The translations under genes were made by a program, and so were the position numbers. From JAPLKX01 sp035530195 (GTDB lineage: Bacteria > Hydrogenedentota > Hydrogenedentia > Hydrogenedentales > SLHB01), in contig DATKVG010000200.1 of assembly GCA_035530195.1 (NCBI GenBank), positions 1-12,182 of the forward strand: a stretch of 12,182 nucleotides of DNA, in the 5' to 3' direction. Under the pieces are notes generated by a model. That model was not told where the DNA came from. It did not search any database and saw only the letters and a list, made by a program, of their open reading frames with translations. Shown here in pieces: positions 6,434 through 12,182 of this stretch (position 1 is the stretch's first letter; the number at the start of each line of letters is the position of its first letter).

Positions 6434-6488
6434 ACTGACTACGCCTCCGGCAATTTGAAAGCGTGTCTGTCCCCGCTTTTCGCGGCCC
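6434..6488 (+). repeat. Second, decayed copy of the family-2 palindrome
   Basis: Positions 6458-6488 repeat 6371-6401 (right arm plus the following GCGGCCC) with one mismatch in 31. Upstream, ACTGACT-a-CGC (6434-6443) and GGCAATT (6449-6455) echo the left arm and loop of the first copy (ACTGACTCGC, GGCAGTT), but the arm is shortened and no longer pairs fully. A short perfect palindrome, CGCCATGGCG (6405-6414), lies between the two copies. Confidence 0.75.
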
Positions 6489-6517
6489 TTCCGCCGGTCT
6501 TCAGTCTGCACCCTAAC

Positions 6518-6547
6518 TTGATCCTTCAGCCCATAAACATGTAGAAA
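6518..6547 (+). promoter_or_regulatory. Weak candidate promoter for serS
   Basis: TTGATC (6518-6523) and TAGAAA (6542-6547) are separated by 18 bases, each with four of six consensus matches. It lies 31 bases before the serS start and after the repeat pair that could end the parAB transcript, so a separate serS promoter is reasonable here. Confidence 0.3.
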
Positions 6548-6578
6548 GTGATAAGGCCCAGCGAAAGGATAACGCCCA

Positions 6579-7853
6579 ATGATTGACATAAAACTCCTGC
6601 GGGAGACGCCGGATGTAGTGCGGCGCGCGATTCATAACCGTTGTAACCCCATCGATCTCGACTCCATCCTTCAACTCGATGCGCGGCGCAGGCAACTCCT
6701 TTACGACATGGAGCAACTCAAGGCGGAGCAAAACCGGGCGTCGGAAGAGATCGCCAAGCTGAAACGGGCCAAACAGGACGCGTCGGATCAGATCGCGGCG
6801 ATGAAGTCGGTGAGCGAGAAGATCAAGGAATACGCCGAGCAGGTCAAGCAGGCCGACGCCGAGCTCGAACAACAGTTGCTCGTTATTCCGAATATGCCCG
6901 ATGAGTCGGTTCCCGTAGGGCCGGACACGTCGGCGAACCGGGAGGAGCGGCGGTGGGGCCAGCCGCCCAAGCTGGATTTCACGCCCAGGGACCACGTCGA
7001 GATCGGCGAGATGTGCGGCATCCTGGATTTCGAGCGGGCGGCGAAGATATCGGGTGCGCGGTTTACGTTGTCGCGTGGGGCGGGCGCCCTGCTCGAGCGG
7101 GCCCTGATCAATTTCATGATCGAGACGCACACGCGCGAGCACGGCTACACCGAAATCCTCCCGCCGTTCATGACGAACTCCGACTCGATGCGCGGCACGG
7201 GCCAGTTGCCCAAGTTCGCCGCCGACCTGTTTAAGGTGGAAGGTGCGGACCTGTGGCTGATCCCAACCGCCGAGGTGCCCGTGACAAACATCCACCGTGA
7301 CGAGATACTCGAAGAAAGTCAGTTGCCGATAAAATACTGCGCCTACACGCCGTGTTTCAGGAGCGAGGCGGGTTCTTACGGCAAAGACACTCGCGGCATG
7401 ATCCGGGTCCACCAGTTCAACAAGGTCGAGCTGGTGAAATTCACGGCGCCCGAGCAGTCGTGGGACGAACTCGAGAAACTCACCAACGATGCCGAGTCGA
7501 TCCTGCAGCGGCTTGGGCTGGCGTACCGTGTGGTGACGTTGTCGACGGGCGACCTGGGGTTCAGCGCGGCAAAGACGTATGACATCGAGGTGTGGCTGCC
7601 CGGCCAGAACGCATACCGCGAGATCAGCTCGTGTTCGAACTTCACGGATTTCCAGGCGCGCCGCGCGGGCATCCGCTTCCGGCGGGACAAAAAGCCGCAG
7701 CTCGCGCACACGCTGAATGGTTCGGGGCTGGCCGTGGGGCGGACGGTGGTCGCCGTGCTCGAGAATTACCAGCAGCCTGACGGGTCGGTGGTGGTACCGC
7801 CGCCGCTGCGCTCGTACATGCACGGGTTGGAACGGATCGAGGCGCGCCGATGA
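6579..7853 (+). CDS. serS: Seryl-tRNA synthetase
   Basis: A 424-residue class II aminoacyl-tRNA synthetase that activates serine with ATP and charges tRNA-Ser (and tRNA-Sec where present) in the cytoplasm. The N-terminal region (about 28-102) is the long antiparallel coiled coil that contacts the tRNA variable arm. The catalytic core shows motif 1 (about 171-197), GTGQLPKF (206-213), the TAE serine-site loop (230-232), motif 2 with CFRSEAGSYGKDTRG (259-273) and motif 3 with NGSGLAVGRTVVAVLENYQ (380-398). Length is normal for bacterial SerS. The ATG is preceded by AAAGGAT at a suitable distance (about nine bases). Its TGA overlaps the next gene's ATG as ATGA, so serS and the sirtuin gene are translationally coupled. 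Confidence 0.97.
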   Translation: MIDIKLLRETPDVVRRAIHNRCNPIDLDSILQLDARRRQLLYDMEQLKAEQNRASEEIAKLKRAKQDASDQIAAMKSVSEKIKEYAEQVKQADAELEQQLLVIPNMPDESVPVGPDTSANREERRWGQPPKLDFTPRDHVEIGEMCGILDFERAAKISGARFTLSRGAGALLERALINFMIETHTREHGYTEILPPFMTNSDSMRGTGQLPKFAADLFKVEGADLWLIPTAEVPVTNIHRDEILEESQLPIKYCAYTPCFRSEAGSYGKDTRGMIRVHQFNKVELVKFTAPEQSWDELEKLTNDAESILQRLGLAYRVVTLSTGDLGFSAAKTYDIEVWLPGQNAYREISSCSNFTDFQARRAGIRFRRDKKPQLAHTLNGSGLAVGRTVVAVLENYQQPDGSVVVPPPLRSYMHGLERIEARR

Positions 7854-8593
7854 TTGACCATTTCAGGGAAGCCGCAAACGCGCTGAAAAACGCACGCTGC
7901 GCCGTGGCCGTGACGGGCGCGGGCATCTCGGCCGAAAGCGGCATACCCACGTTCCGCGGCGCGGGCGGCATCTGGGAGAAGTACCCGCCGTCCGAGTACG
8001 CCACCATCGAAGCCTACAACGAAAATCCGGAGAAAGTGTGGAAGTTCTGGCTCGAGCTCGCGAAACAATTCAAGGACAGCAAGCCGAACCCGAGCCACTA
8101 CGCGCTCGCCGAACTCGAGCGGATGGGAATCCTCAAGGCGGTCGTGACGCAGAACGTCGACAACCTCCACCAGGACGCCGGCAGCAAGAACGTCATCGAG
8201 TATCACGGCAACGCCAAGTGGCTCGTCTGCCCGAGGTGCCGCCATCGCGACCCGCTCGACCTCTCCCAACACGGCGACACCCCGCCCTATTGTTTTTGCG
8301 GGACGTTGATGAAGCCGGACGTGGTGATGTTCGGTGAGCAGATCCCGAGCCATGCGCTGGTCGAGGCGGCACGGCTGGCGGAATCGTGCGACGTCCTACT
8401 GGTCGTGGGGACGTCGGCTCAGGTGTATCCCTCGGCGGGCCTGCCGGTGTTCGCCAAGCAGAACGGGGCCTACATTATCGAGGCCAACACGGAAACCACC
8501 GACTTCACAAGAACTATCACCGACGCGTTCCTGCCCGGGCTCGCCGGAGAAACCCTGCCGCAGCTCGTTGAACTCATCAAAGAGGACGGGTAA
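7850..8593 (+). CDS. NAD-dependent protein deacylase, sirtuin (CobB/Sir2 family)
   Basis: A 247-residue sirtuin that removes acetyl or other acyl groups from protein lysines, consuming NAD and releasing nicotinamide. Visible are the NAD-binding GAGISAESGIPTFRG (23-37), TQNVDNLH (100-107), the catalytic histidine 119 in EYHG, four zinc cysteines (127, 130, 148, 150), MKPDVVMFGE (154-163) and GTSAQVYPSAGLP (187-199). The Tyr-X2-Arg pair that marks desuccinylase-type sirtuins (Tyr92/Arg95 in E. coli CobB) appears as Trp67 and Leu70 here, so plain deacetylation or a different acyl preference is more likely; this rests on by-eye alignment. The ATG overlaps the serS stop. AcCoA synthetase is a classic CobB target, but nothing here points to a specific substrate. 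Confidence 0.93.
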   Translation: MIDHFREAANALKNARCAVAVTGAGISAESGIPTFRGAGGIWEKYPPSEYATIEAYNENPEKVWKFWLELAKQFKDSKPNPSHYALAELERMGILKAVVTQNVDNLHQDAGSKNVIEYHGNAKWLVCPRCRHRDPLDLSQHGDTPPYCFCGTLMKPDVVMFGEQIPSHALVEAARLAESCDVLLVVGTSAQVYPSAGLPVFAKQNGAYIIEANTETTDFTRTITDAFLPGLAGETLPQLVELIKEDG

Positions 8594-8617
8594 GCGGAAA
8601 AGCAAGAAGGTGTGTTT

Positions 8618-8722
8618 CGGTGGGGTCGCGCTCCTGCGCGACCGGATGGCGGTGGAGGCGGTGCTGCATCGGCTCAGGTTTGGGTGTTGGAGCCACGGTC
8701 GAGCAGGAGCTCGACCCCACCG
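8618..8722. repeat. Family-1 inverted-repeat element (REPIN-like), complete copy
   Basis: Two hairpins in opposite orientation bound a 105-base unit. The left one has CGGTGG (8618-8623) then GGTCGCGC-tcct-GCGCGACC (8624-8643). The right one has GGTCGAGC-agga-GCTCGACC (8697-8716) then CCACCG (8717-8722). Stems are perfect in both although their inner base pairs differ (C-G replaced by A-T), so pairing has been conserved. The outer tags are exact inverse copies. The unit fills the convergent junction between the sirtuin gene (stop at 8593) and the polysaccharide deacetylase gene (stop at 8728), where it may also end transcription from both sides. No REP-associated tyrosine transposase gene is present in the window. 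Confidence 0.85.
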
Positions 8723-8727
8723 CGTTG

Positions 8728-9546
8728 CTACCATGGTGCTGTCAGGCGGTTGAGGAGGCGGCGGGCGGCCGTGCCGGCGCGGGAATCGAGGGCGGCGAGG
8801 ACATCGAGGCGGCCATCCACCTTTGCTTTAAACGTATCGAATGTGTCGGTGCGGTCGATCCAAATGCGGCGCAGGTCGAACCGGTTCGTTCCCGGCGTGT
8901 TTACGCCGTAACGGTTCGATGCTGCCTGCCGGAACCCCGCTTCCCGGGCAATGGCTATGCTGAGTTCGTTGTAGTCGGCGCGCGACCCGAATGGATACGC
9001 GAACGAGGCGACCTCTTTGCCGATCTGCTGTTCGAGCAGCCCCTTTGCTCCGGCGATTTCGTCGTGTTGCGCGTCGCGGCCGAGCCCTGCCAGTCTCGGG
9101 TGGGTTTTGGTGTGGCATCCGATTTCAAACCGGGCGTTTTGCAGGTCTTGAATGTTTTGCCACGACATCAGCGCGGCGGCGTCGGTGTCGTGGTCGAGCA
9201 CCTCGCCGACGCGTGCGACGACGACAAAAAACGTCGCGGGCAGGTCAAGTTCGAGCAGGACGGGGGCGGCGTTGGTGTAGTTGTCGAGGTAGCCGTCGTC
9301 GAACGTGATGGCGACGCCTTCTTCACCGCCGGCAGCGGCCTCGAAACTTATCACGTGTGAGTTCTGCTTGAGCCACTCCATCTGGAGTCGGAATTCGGCG
9401 GGCGTGACGTTCATCTCATGCGCGCGCCGGCCGACGCTGTGATACGTGAGAATTCTGGAGCCGCTGCGCCTGAACATCGGTCCGGCAAGCAGCGCGGCGC
9501 GTTTCACGGTTTTTTTGACGGCGCCCTTGATGTCAGTGGGCGGCAC
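8728..9546 (-). CDS. Polysaccharide deacetylase (NodB domain, CE4 family)
   Basis: A 272-residue protein with a NodB-type metal-dependent de-N-acetylase domain acting on amino sugars in polysaccharide, peptidoglycan or a glycan precursor. Motifs are TYHS (34-37), TFDDGY (81-86) with the catalytic and metal-binding aspartates 83 and 84, ATFFVV (104-109), HTKTH (145-149) with the two metal histidines, and YPFGSR (184-189). There is no clear signal peptide, though the N-terminus is basic with a short hydrophobic stretch. The start is GTG at 9546, supported by AGGGAG seven bases upstream (9554-9559). It overlaps the glycosyltransferase gene by 14 bases, so the two are cotranscribed and the enzyme may modify a glycan built with that transferase. 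Confidence 0.9.
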   Translation of the reverse strand: MPPTDIKGAVKKTVKRAALLAGPMFRRSGSRILTYHSVGRRAHEMNVTPAEFRLQMEWLKQNSHVISFEAAAGGEEGVAITFDDGYLDNYTNAAPVLLELDLPATFFVVVARVGEVLDHDTDAAALMSWQNIQDLQNARFEIGCHTKTHPRLAGLGRDAQHDEIAGAKGLLEQQIGKEVASFAYPFGSRADYNELSIAIAREAGFRQAASNRYGVNTPGTNRFDLRRIWIDRTDTFDTFKAKVDGRLDVLAALDSRAGTAARRLLNRLTAPW

Positions 9547-10393
9547 GGGCGTTCTCCCTGGCGGTTATCATGCCCCAGACGTAGCCGCACGCGTAGGCGC
9601 AGTACGCCGTGAACCTGAGGAACCGGCCCTGCGCAAGCGCTTTGGCAAGCCGCAGCGGAAACCGCGCCAGCCGGTAAGCAAACGACCGCCGCGACCGGAA
9701 CGAGCCCGCGTCGAGGCGCTCGTGGGTTTCGTAGACGGTGGCGGGCTGAAATTTTCTGGCGTACGCCGAGCCGTAGCCGTTGCGGAAAAAAATGCGCATC
9801 AGCCGGCACCAACCGTCGGGGAGGGGGTGGTAAATGGCGGCGTGGGGGACAAGCACGACCCGGTAGCCGGCGGCTCGCAGGCGGACGCGGAGGTCGGGGT
9901 CGAGGCCGCGGAGCAGGTCTTCGCGCTCGCCGCCAACCTCCTCAAATACTCGAGCCGGAATCGCGCAGCACCCGTGGCAGGCGTAGTCGCTGTCGGTTAC
10001 TCGCTCGACCACGGGCGTGTTGAACCGGGGAAACTGCGTTGCGGCGCACCGTTGAAACGGCGTCGCGTCGGGCGGAACCACAATGCTGGCCCCGGCCATG
10101 CCGATCGCGGGGTCGGCGTCCAGTGCCGCCACCAGCCGCTCCAGCACATCATCGCTCTCGAGGCACGAATCGTCATCCAGGATCACAAGGATCTCGCCGC
10201 GCGATATGGCCACGCCTTGGTTGATGGCTTTTCCCTGGGGCGCGACGCCGCGGATCAGGTGGATCTCGAGGTCCTTCAGCGTTTGCCGCCGAATGCTTTG
10301 CAGCAGGCGCGGGACAGCGCCGCCGCGGTGGCCGTCGAGCGACGGGATGACAATCGAGACGCGGGGTTGCGCGCGATGTGGTTGGTCGTGCAT
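9533..10393 (-). CDS. Family 2 glycosyltransferase
   Basis: A 286-residue GT-A fold glycosyltransferase, probably cytoplasmic or membrane-peripheral, transferring a sugar from a nucleotide-sugar donor in surface polysaccharide or glycolipid assembly. RVSIVIPSLDG (11-21) begins the nucleotide-binding fold, ILDDDS (71-76) carries the DXD-type metal site, HGCCAIPARVFEEVGG (140-155) is the acceptor-side motif, and RGLDPDLRVRLRAAGY (162-177) matches the ED-type catalytic segment with aspartates 165 and 167. The C-terminal part (about 225-286) is basic with a hydrophobic segment near 263-277 that could associate with membrane. It lies 25 bases after the protease stop and overlaps the deacetylase start. 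The ATG at 10393 has only a weak ribosome-binding sequence. Donor and acceptor are unknown. Confidence 0.9.
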   Translation of the reverse strand: MHDQPHRAQPRVSIVIPSLDGHRGGAVPRLLQSIRRQTLKDLEIHLIRGVAPQGKAINQGVAISRGEILVILDDDSCLESDDVLERLVAALDADPAIGMAGASIVVPPDATPFQRCAATQFPRFNTPVVERVTDSDYACHGCCAIPARVFEEVGGEREDLLRGLDPDLRVRLRAAGYRVVLVPHAAIYHPLPDGWCRLMRIFFRNGYGSAYARKFQPATVYETHERLDAGSFRSRRSFAYRLARFPLRLAKALAQGRFLRFTAYCAYACGYVWGMITARENARAAH

Positions 10394-10418
10394 GGGCGCC
10401 CGAACCGATGACTCAGGT

Positions 10419-12062
10419 TTAGTTCGACAACAGTTTTACCAGCGCCCCGAACCGTACAAACGGCGTAGACGCCGCGATAACGGCGCCGCGTGCGGCGGGC
10501 GAGCTTGCCACCACAGGCGCAATCGCCGGTGCGGCTTTATAGTAGGCGGCCACAACACCCGGGCCGCCGGGCGCCGGCATCAGGACGTTGTCGCGCAGGG
10601 CGCGGAGCCCTTGAAGGGCCGCGGGCGCCGCCGCGAAAACTTGCGAAAGCGGGCAGCCGGTGTCGTCAAAGGACCTGCAATCGTCGGCGCCTTGCGCGGT
10701 GGACGGTGTGGCACTGTCGATGTACGGCTGGATCGCAGGATAAAAATCGTGGAACGACGCAAACCAGTCGATGTTATTTACGTCGGTAATGCATGAATGG
10801 TCGGGTCCCTGGCTGAGCATGCCCACGATCCAGTTGTTCTCGACCGGGTTGTCCAGGAGCAGGCAAGACCCGGACGAACCGGCTTCGGTGGCGCCTTCGT
10901 CCCAATGGACGTGGGTCTGATTTTCGCGGCCGTTCTTGTCGTCGTTGATGGCGCGGACCGTGCCCTTGCTGATCCGCATGTGGCTGCCACCGGGGTGGTG
11001 GATGCACTTGACCGGCTCGCCGACGTCGAGCAGGCGGCTGTCCCAGCCCAGGTAGACGCGCCCGTAAGGGCCCGCGGGCACGTAGTCCAGCTCGATCAGT
11101 GTGGCGTCAAGCGCGGCGTTGGTGGCCAGCAGTTTCTCGCCGAAACTGCGCTGCATCATCAAATCCAGATCTGGTTTTTCGCTGCCGCATGTGCTGGAAC
11201 GGTAGTCCCAGATAACCTCGGTATTCTGGGCGTCTTCCTGGTTGCAGATACAGTGGTTGGCCGTGATGAGAAATGGCTCGAAGTTGGGAGCCGGCGTCAG
11301 CACGTTGTTGATAAGCGTGCCGCTGCACCACCACTTTGCTCCAATATAGAGCAATCCCACCCCGCTGGCCGCCTCGACCGTTGCGGGGTCGCTTTCGCAG
11401 GCGATGTCTATGTGGCACCGGAGGTCCGGATTAATAACCTCCTTCAGGGAACGGAAGAGGTGGGAATAGGCCGTAACAGCGATCTCAGGCGTTTCCTCGT
11501 ACGGGCTCTTGACAAGCAGGACGGCGTCATCGGTCAGTATGGTGGCTGCCCAGGTTTCGGGCCGGCCTCCGGTCGTGGCGGCATACGGGCCGAACGCCGC
11601 CAGGTTCAGCGGATCCACCACCCACGCCTCCTCGCCCGGTTGCAGGCCCGAAACGTCCAGCCGCAGCTTCACGCCTTCGGCATCGACCGAGATGATGCTC
11701 GCTGCATAAACGGTTATGCCGCCGCCGGAAGCTACCGGCGTGCCAAGCAAATCCACGCCCGCCAAGGCCGTCTCGACGATTTCGCCGCCTTTCAGCGGCT
11801 GTCCTTTGATTCTCGGGGCCTGCTCTTTAAGCGCCTTAGTGGCGCCTTCGAACTCGCGGAAGACATGAAACGTCTCGCGCGCCGCGAGGCACTGGTTCAG
11901 GTCCTCGAGCGGCAATGGGGCCGGGGCCGATTTCACCGCGGAAGGCGGCACGTATCCTGCCTCGGCGAAGGGCGCGCGAGCCTGTGCAAAAGCCCATCCG
12001 CCCAGACAGCAAATAGTCACCAGACAAACAAAAAAAACACCCGGATACAGCGATCTGCGCAT
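10419..12062 (-). CDS. Secreted trypsin-like serine protease with CFI-box-like C-terminal region
   Basis: A 547-residue exported protease resembling lysyl endopeptidases of family S1. A Sec signal peptide (1-26) has basic residues, a hydrophobic core and an AFA-Q cleavage site. Residues about 90-200 form a beta-rich N-terminal domain. The protease domain (about 233-450) contains WWCSGTLI (244-251), the catalytic histidine 270 in TANHC, aspartate 319 in LDATLIELD, GWDS (339-342), IHHPGG (354-359) and serine 397 in TEAGSSGSC (392-400). Several cysteines suggest disulfides. The C-terminal part (about 470-547), with LRALRDNVL (486-494), VVAAYYKAAPAIA and a final hydrophobic stretch, resembles the tail of CFI-box-CTERM proteins but lacks CFIATAAYG. 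GAGGAG sits six bases before the ATG (12069-12074). It heads the unit leading into the glycosyltransferase. The cleavage specificity is not known. Confidence 0.88.
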   Translation of the reverse strand: MRRSLYPGVFFVCLVTICCLGGWAFAQARAPFAEAGYVPPSAVKSAPAPLPLEDLNQCLAARETFHVFREFEGATKALKEQAPRIKGQPLKGGEIVETALAGVDLLGTPVASGGGITVYAASIISVDAEGVKLRLDVSGLQPGEEAWVVDPLNLAAFGPYAATTGGRPETWAATILTDDAVLLVKSPYEETPEIAVTAYSHLFRSLKEVINPDLRCHIDIACESDPATVEAASGVGLLYIGAKWWCSGTLINNVLTPAPNFEPFLITANHCICNQEDAQNTEVIWDYRSSTCGSEKPDLDLMMQRSFGEKLLATNAALDATLIELDYVPAGPYGRVYLGWDSRLLDVGEPVKCIHHPGGSHMRISKGTVRAINDDKNGRENQTHVHWDEGATEAGSSGSCLLLDNPVENNWIVGMLSQGPDHSCITDVNNIDWFASFHDFYPAIQPYIDSATPSTAQGADDCRSFDDTGCPLSQVFAAAPAALQGLRALRDNVLMPAPGGPGVVAAYYKAAPAIAPVVASSPAARGAVIAASTPFVRFGALVKLLSN

Positions 12063-12137
12063 CGTGTTCTCCTCATACTGCTTGTATCAAAAATAGCATA
12101 ACCAGTCCGCAGGCCAAAGACAACCGACGCTGGAACA

Positions 12138-12160
12138 GCTGCGGGTGGAACAACCGCAGC
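12138..12160. other. Small hairpin upstream of the protease gene
   Basis: GCTGCGG (12138-12144) pairs with CCGCAGC (12154-12160) around a 9-base loop. It lies in the 120 bases beyond the protease start, where no gene is recognised before the window ends. It may end a transcript from beyond the edge or be another repeat; there is no second copy in this window. Confidence 0.35.
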
Positions 12161-12182
12161 CCGCCGCAGTAGGCCGACGCCG

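Noticed and set aside
6513..7823. 436-codon minus-strand open frame opposite serS
   Set aside because: It mirrors seryl-tRNA synthetase, is rich in arginine, histidine and leucine with no domain pattern, and has no supporting start signal.
9351..9362. TTATCACGTGTG as a parS-like site
   Set aside because: Only the central CACGTG matches; the flanking bases do not form the parS palindrome, and it lies within the deacetylase coding sequence.
9446..10411. 321-codon plus-strand frame opposite the glycosyltransferase
   Set aside because: It is a shadow of a clear GT2 gene, with low-complexity composition and no motif.
10797..12101. 434-codon plus-strand open frame opposite the protease gene
   Set aside because: It is antisense to a gene with a signal peptide, catalytic triad and good ribosome-binding site, and its translation shows no recognisable motif. 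Long antisense frames are expected in GC-rich genes.

Overview
This is a GC-rich bacterial chromosomal window of ordinary gene density, with eleven protein genes on both strands and no rRNA, tRNA, CRISPR array or transposase gene that I can see. The gene content (chromosomal ParA/ParB, seryl-tRNA synthetase, sirtuin, shikimate kinase family, an SSS symporter, and a secreted trypsin-like protease with a CFI-box-like C-terminus) fits a free-living, Gram-negative-type heterotroph. The short palindromic intergenic repeats and the protease tail would suit a PVC-like or Hydrogenedentes-like lineage, but that placement is impressionistic and cannot be settled without a search.

Layout. Positions 1-66 hold the cut-off half of a palindromic repeat. 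Two transporters follow on the minus strand: an SSS-type symporter (107-1792) and an MFS permease (1928-3259), separated by a hairpin. A roughly 350-base region without a recognised gene (3260-3609) contains a weak promoter, a small open frame without a good start, and a 9-base tandem repeat. Next on the minus strand is a two-gene unit, an uncharacterised 120-residue protein and a shikimate kinase family protein, joined by an ATGA overlap. A promoter region separates it from the rightward block parA-parB-serS-sir2 (4682-8593). parA and parB overlap, serS and sir2 share an ATGA overlap, and parB is separated from serS by a palindrome-rich spacer. sir2 converges on a leftward three-gene unit, read in the order secreted protease, family 2 glycosyltransferase, polysaccharide deacetylase (12062 down to 8728). 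The convergent junction holds a complete 105-base inverted-repeat element.

Functionally, parA-parB serve chromosome segregation, serS charges tRNA-Ser, and sir2 probably removes protein acyl groups using NAD. The leftward trio looks like envelope or extracellular functions: a secreted serine protease, a sugar transferase and a carbohydrate de-N-acetylase.

The most interesting non-genic signals are two families of short palindromic repeats. Family 1 (1-66 and 8618-8722) has hairpin stems that differ by compensatory base changes and a REPIN-like head-to-head architecture. Family 2 (6327-6396, with a decayed second copy at 6434-6488) supplies the last codons and the stop of parB. Both families sit at gene 3' ends. 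The most interesting protein signals are a shikimate kinase homologue lacking the usual shikimate-binding arginine and a protease with an atypical CFI-box-like tail.
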